Assembly: GCA_013152105.1 (NCBI GenBank) | Contig: JAADHA010000092.1 | Coordinates: 1-5,514, forward strand | DNA length: 5,514 nucleotides | From: Oligoflexia bacterium | GTDB taxonomy: Bacteria > Myxococcota_A > UBA796 > UBA2385 | Direction of reading: 5' to 3' | Part shown: one piece after another, positions 1 through 5,514 of the stretch | Layout: each line of letters begins with the position of its first letter | Position numbering within the stretch: the first letter of the stretch is position 1 | Notes under the pieces: model-generated | The model's input: only the letters and a program-made list of their open reading frames with translations | Told to the model about the DNA's origin: nothing | The model's database searches: none | Translations under genes and position numbers: made by a program

Positions 1-330
1 GCCCTGGTGCCGTGGATCTGGACCGCGGAGATCTTCAACGTGGTCGCGGCCCTCATCTTCCTCACCGTGGATCGGCGCAAGCGGATCTGGCTCATCGACC
101 TGGCCTGCGCGCTCACTCTGTCGGGGATCTGGGTCGAGAAGGGTCTGGGCCTGATCGTCCCGGGCTTCATCCCCAGCACCCTGCACGAGCTGGTCGAGTA
201 CCTGCCCAACGCACTGGAATGGAAGGTCTCGCTGGGGATCACTGCGCTCAGCCTGATCGTGTTCACGCTCGGTCTCAAGATCGCCATCGCGGTGTTCTCC
301 GGCGAGGCCCGCCTGGAGGGACGCCGATGA
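1..330 (+). CDS. NrfD/DsrP/HmcC-type integral membrane quinone-interacting subunit, C-terminal fragment
   Basis: Only the last 109 residues are present; the frame is open through the left edge of the window, so the true start lies outside. The fragment is hydrophobic with three probable membrane segments (about residues 3-23, 29-45 and 76-98 of the fragment). The second segment runs into the signature stretch WVEKGLGLIVPGF, followed by LHELVEYLPNALEWKVSLGI. This pattern (D/E-K-G-L/M-G-x-x-x-x-GF, then a TEY/VEY-P element, then x-SLGI) is typical of the C-terminus of DsrP, HmcC, QrcD and related NrfD/PsrC proteins. The family anchors membrane complexes that exchange electrons between quinones and Fe-S or haem subunits and has no haem of its own. 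Its TGA stop overlaps the ATG of the downstream cytochrome, implying translational coupling in one operon. The family call is firm; which complex (Dsr, Hmc, Qrc or another) cannot be decided from the fragment, and no gene symbol is justified. Confidence 0.88.
   Translation, partial: ALVPWIWTAEIFNVVAALIFLTVDRRKRIWLIDLACALTLSGIWVEKGLGLIVPGFIPSTLHELVEYLPNALEWKVSLGITALSLIVFTLGLKIAIAVFSGEARLEGRR
315..320 (+). promoter_or_regulatory. Ribosome binding site of the multiheme cytochrome gene
   Basis: GGAGGG lies inside the end of the NrfD-like gene, 6 bases before the ATG at 327. It decides the start of the cytochrome: the reading frame is open back to position 12, but the part before 327 has no membrane-export signal and shadows the NrfD-like gene. 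Confidence 0.8.
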
Positions 331-1865
331 CGGCGGACCCATCTCCCCGGCAGCGGGGGACTGCCGTGCTCTTCGCGCTGGTCCTGGGCCTGTCCGTGCT
401 CGGCTTTCTCTACGGCACCAGCAGCAGTAACTACGACCTGGTGGCGCCGCTGACCGTGCAGCCAGCATCCCAGAGCACCACCCCGGTCGCTCCCTCCTAT
501 GCCCAAGAGCGAGACCATGTGGGCCTGTCCGACGACGACATCGCCCGGGCCTGCACCGACTGCCACAAAGAACGCATCGCGACCTCCTCCCCGGCAGGAC
601 AGCGCCACGAACACCCTGTCGGCGTGAAGCCACCCCCGGGCGCCCACCTCCAAGACCTCATTGACGTCGGTGGACAGATCCGACCCGACGCGAACGGCGA
701 CCTGATCATCGGCTGCCGTACCTGCCACAGGCCACACAACGTCAAGCAGGACGCGCGCCTGGTGGTCAGCGTGGACGACGGTGCGCTGTGCCTGTCCTGC
801 CACATCGACAAGCACAGCAGGTCCAGCAAGCATCCGGTCAGCGGTCAGATCAGGGCCGCCGCGGCCGCACGAATCGAAGCCGCGGGGGGACTGGTCCGCG
901 ACGGCGGGATGACCTGCCTGTCCTGCCACGATCCCCACGACTCGGGATCGGCCCCCCTGCTCAGGGCGCCGGGTGGAAAGCTTGCTACCTGCAAGGTCTG
1001 CCACGCCAACAAGTTCCACGTCGTGGACGGACCGCACAGCGCCAGGACCTGCATCGACTGCCACGGCATGCACGACGCCCCGACCCTGCCCAAGGCCGCC
1101 ACCGTGGCCAATGTGGGTCCACAGCTCTGCCTGGACTGCCACACCACGGACGCCACCAAGCATCGGATCGATGTGAAGGCCAGCCACCCACTGGGCAACA
1201 CGGTCACCACCACTCACGAAGGCCTGCCACTGCGCGATGGCCGCATCGCCTGCACCACCTGCCACGATCCACACAGCTCAGGCAGCGAGCTGATTCGCGC
1301 AGTTCCAAGCGTCCTGTGTACCCGCTGTCACCAAGACCAGGCGTCCGTACTCGGCACGGACCACGACGCCGTCAGCGGCACCTTCGGTGACGACAACGAC
1401 GGAACCTGCCTGACCTGCCACGACGTGCACGGCTCCACGGCTGACTACCTGGTGAAGACTCGCGGCAAGAACGAGAACCCCGCCATCGGCCGCTGCCTGC
1501 GCTGTCACGACGGCAGCACCAGCGCGACCCAGGTCACGTACACGACTCACCCCAAGGGCTTGCTGCTGACCTCGGCCGGGCTGCCGTTCCAGTATGGCGG
1601 CGAGACCCCCTACTTCAACGCCAGCGGGCGTCGGACCACCAATCGCAAGGTCGGCGAGATCACGTGCTCGACCTGCCATGACCCGCACAAGTGGAAGCAC
1701 GACAGCGACGAGGCACCGGGCGCTGTACAGGGCTCCGAGCAGAACAGCTTCCTGCGCGACCCGGATCAGACCATTCAGTTCTGCACGGTCTGTCACGGCG
1801 TCGACGCCCGCCCCCGCTTCCGCTTCTTCCACACCGATCGCTTCCGCGACAAGGACAAGGAGTAG
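327..1865 (+). CDS. Periplasmic, probably membrane-anchored 13-haem cytochrome c (doubled CxxCH type)
   Basis: This 512-residue protein has 13 CxxCH haem c attachment motifs, with first cysteines at residues 76, 130, 155, 197, 222, 242, 268, 309, 331, 361, 390, 447 and 486. A hydrophobic stretch at residues 12-30 after a short basic N-terminus (RQR) directs export. There is no good cleavage site next to it, so it may stay as a membrane anchor. Several motifs read CxxCHDPH and are paired with a second CxxCH 21-39 residues on, the doubled-CxxCH layout of multihaem electron carriers. Twenty-one further histidines lie outside the motifs, enough for bis-histidine ligation of every haem. HP(V/L/K) elements recur at residues 96, 169, 287 and 408 and divide the protein into modules. 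The gene overlaps the NrfD-like gene by ATGA, so its product is probably the periplasmic electron partner of that complex. No catalytic domain is visible; a transfer role is inferred, and the redox partner or terminal acceptor is unknown. Confidence 0.93.
   Translation: MTADPSPRQRGTAVLFALVLGLSVLGFLYGTSSSNYDLVAPLTVQPASQSTTPVAPSYAQERDHVGLSDDDIARACTDCHKERIATSSPAGQRHEHPVGVKPPPGAHLQDLIDVGGQIRPDANGDLIIGCRTCHRPHNVKQDARLVVSVDDGALCLSCHIDKHSRSSKHPVSGQIRAAAAARIEAAGGLVRDGGMTCLSCHDPHDSGSAPLLRAPGGKLATCKVCHANKFHVVDGPHSARTCIDCHGMHDAPTLPKAATVANVGPQLCLDCHTTDATKHRIDVKASHPLGNTVTTTHEGLPLRDGRIACTTCHDPHSSGSELIRAVPSVLCTRCHQDQASVLGTDHDAVSGTFGDDNDGTCLTCHDVHGSTADYLVKTRGKNENPAIGRCLRCHDGSTSATQVTYTTHPKGLLLTSAGLPFQYGGETPYFNASGRRTTNRKVGEITCSTCHDPHKWKHDSDEAPGAVQGSEQNSFLRDPDQTIQFCTVCHGVDARPRFRFFHTDRFRDKDKE
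831..1547 (+). repeat. Two tandem tetrahaem modules within the cytochrome coding sequence
   Basis: Residues 169-286 and 287-407 follow the same order: an HP element, CxxCHDPH, CxxCH, an isolated histidine, CxxCHxxH, CxxCH. Measured from the HP histidine, the four haem motifs start at offsets 28, 53, 73 and 99 in the first unit and 22, 44, 74 and 103 in the second, and the units are 118 and 121 residues long. The similarity lies in motif order and spacing rather than long identical sequence, so this is an old protein-level duplication, not a DNA repeat. Confidence 0.6.
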
Positions 1866-1870
1866 GGCCT

Positions 1871-1888
1871 GCGAAACCAAGCTTTCGC
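1871..1888. terminator. Short inverted repeat between convergent genes, possible bidirectional terminator
   Basis: GCGAAA (1871-1876) and TTTCGC (1883-1888) can form a 6-bp stem around a 6-base loop, in the 36-base gap between the cytochrome stop (1863-1865) and the regulator stop (1902). The position suits a terminator shared by both transcripts. The stem is short and no run of T follows on either strand, so it is not a canonical intrinsic terminator and could be chance. Confidence 0.3.
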
Positions 1889-1901
1889 TGATAGCTGACC
1901 T

Positions 1902-3260
1902 TCAACCCAGCCCGTGCTTGTCGATCTTTCGATAGAGCGAGGCCAGCCCGATCCCCAGCAGGTTCGCGGCCTGCCGCCGGTCACCCCCCGCCCGCTTGAG
2001 CACCCGGGCGATGTGCGAGCGCTCCACATCGGACAAGGCGGCACGCAGGTCCAGCGAGTCCTGCGATGGCTGTGAGGTGCCCGGACTCAGCCCGGCGATG
2101 TCGTCCGGCAGGTCGTCCAGCGTGATGACATCGCCCGCTCCCAGGCAGCAGGCACGCTCGATGACGTTGGCGAGCTCACGCACATTGCCCGGCCAGGTGT
2201 GAGCACGAAACACATCCATCACCGCAGGGTCGATGCCGCACTTGCACATGCCCTGGGAACGACAGCGCTCGAGCATGATGTCACAGAGCCCCGCGACGTC
2301 CTCGACCCGTGACCGCAGCGGCGGAACGCTGATCGTCACCACCGAGAGTCGGTAGAACAGATCTTCGCGGAACTGACCACGCTGGACCTCGGTCGCCAGG
2401 TCCCGATTGGTCGCGGCGAGGACACGAGCCTGGAGCTTCATGGACCGAGAGGCCCCCACCGGCAGGAATTCGCCCTGGTCTACCAAGCGCAGCAGCTTGG
2501 CCTGTAGACCCGGCGACATATCACCGATCTCATCAAGCAAGAGGGTGCCTCCTGCTGCGCTCCGCACCAGGCCCTCGTGAGCGGCACTCGCACCCGTAAA
2601 GGCACCTCGGACATGCCCGAAGAGCTGGCTCTCGACCAGATCGCCGGGTACCGCCGCCATATTGATGGCCACGAAGGGGCCGCTGGCCCAGGGGCTGCTG
2701 TCGTGAAGCGCCCGCGCCACGACTTCCTTTCCCGCGCCGCTCTCTCCTGTGATGAGCACCCGGCTGCGCGTTCCCGCGACCCGCGCCACGATGTCGGCCA
2801 CCTTCCGCATGGCCGGGCTCATGGCCAGCATCCCGCCGGTGGTCGAGCGGCCTTGCGCCAACTCGCGGCGCAACAGGCGGTTCTGCTGGACCAGAGAGCG
2901 GTGGGCGAGCAGACGTTCCAGCTTCAGCTTGAGGTCATCGAAGCTGATCGGCTTGGACAGATAGTCGAAGGCACCCAGCTTGAGTGCTTCGACCGCCGTG
3001 TCGACCGAGGCATGGGCCGTCATCACCAGCACCATGCACTCGGGCTGGATCGCGAGCACCTGGGGCAGGGCTTCCAGGCCCGAGATCCCCGGCAGTCGCA
3101 GGTCGAGCAGCAAGGCGTCGAAGGGCGCCTGGCCAAGCAAGCCAAGGGCGTCTTCACCGCTGGCGGCGGTCTCGACGTCCATGCCCTCTTCGCTCAGGAG
3201 CAGCGCATAGGACTCGCGAACGGCGCGCTCGTCATCGCAGACCAGGACCCGCCCCTTCAC
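1902..3260 (-). CDS. NtrC-family sigma-54-dependent response regulator
   Basis: This 452-residue protein has the full three-domain layout of the family. The receiver domain (about residues 3-118) has the acidic pair D9/D10, phosphoacceptor D53 and the conserved T81 and K103. The AAA+ sigma-54 interaction domain (about 143-373) has Walker A GESGAGKE (172-179), the sigma-54 contact loop GAFTGA (219-224), Walker B GGTLLLDEIG (237-246), FREDLFYRL (297-305) and WPGNVREL (356-363). A Fis-type helix-turn-helix occupies about 410-448. An intact GAFTGA loop and phosphorylation site indicate a working activator of sigma-54 promoters. GTG at 3260 is preferred as the start: it overlaps the kinase stop as GTGA and has GGAGG 6 bases upstream; the frame also permits a GTG at 3278, with no such site. 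Cysteines at 326, 333, 339, 341, 371 and 372 are an unusual concentration. The cognate sensor is the overlapping kinase; the target promoters are not known. Confidence 0.95.
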   Translation of the reverse strand: MKGRVLVCDDERAVRESYALLLSEEGMDVETAASGEDALGLLGQAPFDALLLDLRLPGISGLEALPQVLAIQPECMVLVMTAHASVDTAVEALKLGAFDYLSKPISFDDLKLKLERLLAHRSLVQQNRLLRRELAQGRSTTGGMLAMSPAMRKVADIVARVAGTRSRVLITGESGAGKEVVARALHDSSPWASGPFVAINMAAVPGDLVESQLFGHVRGAFTGASAAHEGLVRSAAGGTLLLDEIGDMSPGLQAKLLRLVDQGEFLPVGASRSMKLQARVLAATNRDLATEVQRGQFREDLFYRLSVVTISVPPLRSRVEDVAGLCDIMLERCRSQGMCKCGIDPAVMDVFRAHTWPGNVRELANVIERACCLGAGDVITLDDLPDDIAGLSPGTSQPSQDSLDLRAALSDVERSHIARVLKRAGGDRRQAANLLGIGLASLYRKIDKHGLG

Positions 3261-5446
3261 TGCGCCCCTCCAAACCACCGCCGCCCTGGCAGCAGGAAAC
3301 GGACCGTCGTGCCCACGCCGGGCGCACTGCGGATTTCCAGCGACCCGCCCATCTCGTGGATGATCTCGCGCGTGACGTGGAGTCCGAGCCCCGTCCCCCG
3401 ACCGATCGGCTTGGTCGTGAAGAGCGGGTCACAGGCGTGCTTCAGAGTGTCTGGATCCATGCCGCCGCCGTTATCGCGTACGCCGACTTCGAGCCCATCT
3501 TCCGTGGCCCGCGTCCACACGGACACCTGTGCTCCGCTGTGGCCCTCGACCTCGTCGATCGCGTTGATCAACACGTTAAGCAGAGCTTGGAGCAGGCGAT
3601 CCTCGACCCCCCACACGAAGGGGATGTCCTGGTCCAGCGTCATCGTCAGGCAGTCCAAGCCGGCCCGTGGATCGTAGCGGACCAACTGCACCGCCCGCTC
3701 CACCAGCCCGTTGACCAGGACCGGGCCGGCCTGGGTCGACGACGCACGGGCGACGCCCAACAGCCCCTTGAGCACGACCGAGATCCGCTCGACCTGCTCG
3801 CGGACCAGGGCGACCTGCGCATCGCCCAGTGATCGGCCGGCCCCCGATCCGACCCGCAGCACGCCCAGCATCGCGGCCAGCGGATTCCCGATCTCGTGGG
3901 CCACCCCCGCGGCCAGGATGCCCGTCATCGCCATGCGCTCTTGGTGGATGACCTGCGCACGCAGCCGTTTCTCTTCCGTGAGAATGCGCCCCGTATAGAC
4001 CCAGGCAGCCGGTGAATCCGGCGCCCCCTCAATCGCACGAAGCTGGAAGGCCATGACCTGGCCGAGGCGGTTGGCATGGTGCGGCTGCCGTTCTGCGAGC
4101 GAGTCGTCGCTGCCCGCACGCAAGGGGCAGTCCACACACTGCGAGTCCAGGCCGAAGATCGCCTGGTGGCAACTTCGACCCACCGGGGAGTCGCCGTGCA
4201 GCTTGCGAGCCGTCCGGTTCGCCGCCAGGATCTTGAAGTCGGCGGCCAGCACCACCACGTACTCAGGCAGCACCTCGAAGAGCGATGCGATGAGCCCCTC
4301 CCGGTCGGCCAGGGCGTCCGCCTTGCGTCTCAGCCGCTCCTCATCACGGGTTCGCAGGGCCAGCAGCGCGGTTCGCATCTCTTCCGCAGCACTGGAGAGC
4401 AGGCCGATCTCGTCGGCCCGGCGCTCGATATCAAAGGGTCGAAGATCGCCTTGCCCGAAGCGCTGCACCGTACCCGCCAGCCGTACCAGGGGGCGGGTGA
4501 GGCGGCGTCCCATCCACCCTGCGACGGCCACCAGCAGCACGGCGCTGATCACCAGCCCTGCCACGGCCATATTGCGCAGCCACAGAAGGTCGTGCAGCGC
4601 CGCTTGGCGGGGCGAGCCGATCTCCAGCCATCCGCCTCCGGGCTGCACCGAGACACGGGTCGAGATCGTGTCGGACCAACCCGGTGCTTGACCAGAGGGC
4701 CAGGCACCCATGAGCCGACCACTGAAGTCGTAGAGCCTGAGCGCGACCGGCAGCTCGGCATCGGTCACGAGCCAGGAATCCAGGGCGTCTCCGCCTTCGA
4801 GAAGGACCAGCTCACCGACCGTGGTTCCCGCCGTTGTGCGCAGCGGCGTCGCCACAACCAGCAGACCGTCGCCCGCGGGGCCAGAATACCCGGGTCCCCT
4901 GCTCCAGGTCTGGTAGCGCCCCTCAGCCACACCAGAGTGCCCCGACCAGTCGATGACGGGGTGGTTGAGGGTGGACGCCGCCAGCTCCCTGCCATCCAGG
5001 CTGACCACGTGCAGCTCGATGTCTTCTCCTAGCAGCGCGGCCTGGCTCCGCAACCACCGGGACGCGGCCAGGCTGGCCTCGGGGGTGGCGAACTCACCGA
5101 TATCCACATTCGGAAAGTCCTCGGCCAGATTCCAGGCCATTCGGGCCAGCATCCGCGCGTCTGCCGTGCGACGAGCGAGCTGGGCGTGGGCCTGCGCCAG
5201 CTTGGCCTGGCCCAGCGACTGCAGACGCCGCTCGGCGCTGGTTGTGAGCATCGCCGTGCTCATGGAGACGCCCACAGCGACCGAGATGCAGAGAGGCGCA
5301 AGTGCAAACACCGCCAGCGCAACGGTGTACTCGCGCACGATGCCCGGCGACTTGAGGCGGGTGCTCCAACGATGGGCACCCGGCTGAGATCCTGGGGCGC
5401 TGTCGCCTGGGGAATCCAGCGGTTGAGGCGGGTCCAGCGCTGCCAT
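3257..5446 (-). CDS. Membrane sensor histidine kinase with periplasmic sensor, HAMP, PAS, HisKA and HATPase domains
   Basis: The 729-residue protein starts with a Pro-rich cytoplasmic tail, then a membrane segment at about 39-62, an extracytoplasmic region of about 228 residues with CACHE-like features (VSLDGRELAAS at 149-159; a glycine-rich strand region near 184-216), and a second membrane segment at 292-312. A HAMP domain (about 313-365), a short coiled linker and a PAS domain (about 384-490) follow. The PAS domain carries C426-H427 and C437-x-x-C440-P441. The transmitter has the H box GVAHEIGNPL with H517 as the phosphorylated residue, an N box around N628 (NVLINAID), DNGGG (658-662), and PLFTTKP followed by GRGTGLGL (682-689). 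This is the NtrB/ZraS/AtoS-like type that pairs with NtrC regulators, as the GTGA overlap with the downstream regulator confirms. The signal is unknown; the periplasmic domain and the PAS cysteines are both candidate inputs. ATG at 5446 is chosen by ribosome-binding-site spacing over GTG 5455 and ATG 5452, which lie in or too near that site. Confidence 0.94.
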   Translation of the reverse strand: MAALDPPQPLDSPGDSAPGSQPGAHRWSTRLKSPGIVREYTVALAVFALAPLCISVAVGVSMSTAMLTTSAERRLQSLGQAKLAQAHAQLARRTADARMLARMAWNLAEDFPNVDIGEFATPEASLAASRWLRSQAALLGEDIELHVVSLDGRELAASTLNHPVIDWSGHSGVAEGRYQTWSRGPGYSGPAGDGLLVVATPLRTTAGTTVGELVLLEGGDALDSWLVTDAELPVALRLYDFSGRLMGAWPSGQAPGWSDTISTRVSVQPGGGWLEIGSPRQAALHDLLWLRNMAVAGLVISAVLLVAVAGWMGRRLTRPLVRLAGTVQRFGQGDLRPFDIERRADEIGLLSSAAEEMRTALLALRTRDEERLRRKADALADREGLIASLFEVLPEYVVVLAADFKILAANRTARKLHGDSPVGRSCHQAIFGLDSQCVDCPLRAGSDDSLAERQPHHANRLGQVMAFQLRAIEGAPDSPAAWVYTGRILTEEKRLRAQVIHQERMAMTGILAAGVAHEIGNPLAAMLGVLRVGSGAGRSLGDAQVALVREQVERISVVLKGLLGVARASSTQAGPVLVNGLVERAVQLVRYDPRAGLDCLTMTLDQDIPFVWGVEDRLLQALLNVLINAIDEVEGHSGAQVSVWTRATEDGLEVGVRDNGGGMDPDTLKHACDPLFTTKPIGRGTGLGLHVTREIIHEMGGSLEIRSAPGVGTTVRFLLPGRRWFGGAQ
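3265..3271 (-). promoter_or_regulatory. Ribosome binding site of the response regulator gene
   Basis: GGAGGGG on the minus strand lies within the last codons of the kinase gene. Its GGAGG core ends 6 bases before the GTG at 3260. It supports that start over the GTG at 3278, which lies upstream of this site, and implies coupled translation of kinase and regulator. Confidence 0.7.
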
Positions 5447-5450
5447 GTCC

Positions 5451-5458
5451 ATCACCTC
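5451..5458 (-). promoter_or_regulatory. Ribosome binding site of the sensor kinase gene
   Basis: GAGGTGAT on the minus strand is an 8-base match to the extended Shine-Dalgarno consensus. GAGG ends 8 bases before the ATG at 5446. The in-frame GTG at 5455 and ATG at 5452 overlap the site and are unlikely starts. The sequence beyond it, to the window edge at 5514, must hold the 5' leader and possibly the promoter, but I see no convincing -35/-10 or -24/-12 pair there. Confidence 0.65.
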
Positions 5459-5514
5459 AAGCTGCTTGCAGACCTAACCGGCACGGGCAGCGTGTAATCG
5501 ACCGCAGCGATCCA

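Noticed and set aside
12..326. Possible N-terminal extension of the cytochrome frame upstream of 327
   Set aside because: The translated extension overlaps the NrfD-like gene, is Arg/Pro/Gly-rich, and would put 105 residues before the export signal; the ATG at 327 has a good ribosome binding site.
1278..1880. Minus-strand open frame of 200 codons opposite the cytochrome
   Set aside because: It is antisense to the cytochrome 3' half, is Ala/Val/Gly-rich with no domain, and overlaps the convergent gap; a coding shadow.
2577..3677. Long plus-strand open frame of 366 codons opposite the regulator and kinase genes
   Set aside because: It lies antisense to two genes with complete family motifs, shows no recognisable domain, and long spurious frames are expected opposite high-GC coding sequence.
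4124..4171. Covalent haem c site in the kinase PAS domain
   Set aside because: The motif is CH followed by CxxCP, not CxxCH, and the PAS domain is predicted to be cytoplasmic, where haem c is not attached.
4076..5032. Plus-strand open frame of 318 codons opposite the kinase gene
   Set aside because: It is a codon-bias shadow of the kinase; the composition is rich in Arg, Gln, His and Pro with no domain, and the kinase frame has all expected motifs.
5481..5496. CGGCACGGGCAGCGT-like sequence resembling a sigma-54 -24/-12 promoter on the plus strand
   Set aside because: The -24 part resembles the consensus, but the -12 GC is replaced by GT and the site points out of the window with no visible gene to serve.

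Overview
The window is a high-GC bacterial segment with a Gram-negative character: a multiheme c-type cytochrome exported across the membrane, and a sigma-54 activator. The gene families are typical of Myxococcota, Desulfobacterota or related anaerobic or facultative respirers. That assignment is inferred from gene content and composition only; nothing in the window fixes the taxon.

There are four protein genes in two convergent pairs. The plus strand (1-1865) holds the 3' end of an NrfD/DsrP/HmcC-type quinone-interacting membrane protein. Its stop codon overlaps the start (ATGA) of a 512-residue cytochrome with 13 CxxCH haem sites. Together they look like the end of a respiratory operon that moves electrons between the membrane quinone pool and periplasmic haems; its upstream genes, probably including an Fe-S protein, lie outside the window. 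The minus strand (5446-1902) encodes a two-component system: a 729-residue membrane sensor kinase (periplasmic sensor, HAMP, PAS, HisKA, HATPase) and, overlapping it by GTGA, a 452-residue NtrC-type sigma-54 response regulator. A 36-base gap between the cytochrome and regulator stop codons contains a short inverted repeat.

The simplest reading is a respiratory electron-transfer module with an adjacent dedicated regulatory pair. Regulation of the cytochrome operon by this pair is inferred from proximity; the operon promoter is not in the window. The points most worth a second look are the modular haem architecture of the cytochrome (1+2+4+4+2 haems, with two tandem four-haem units of about 120 residues), the Cys-His/Cys-x-x-Cys-Pro motif in the kinase PAS domain, and a cysteine cluster in the regulator AAA+ region. 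The last 68 bases (5447-5514) hold the kinase ribosome binding site and no gene or convincing promoter.
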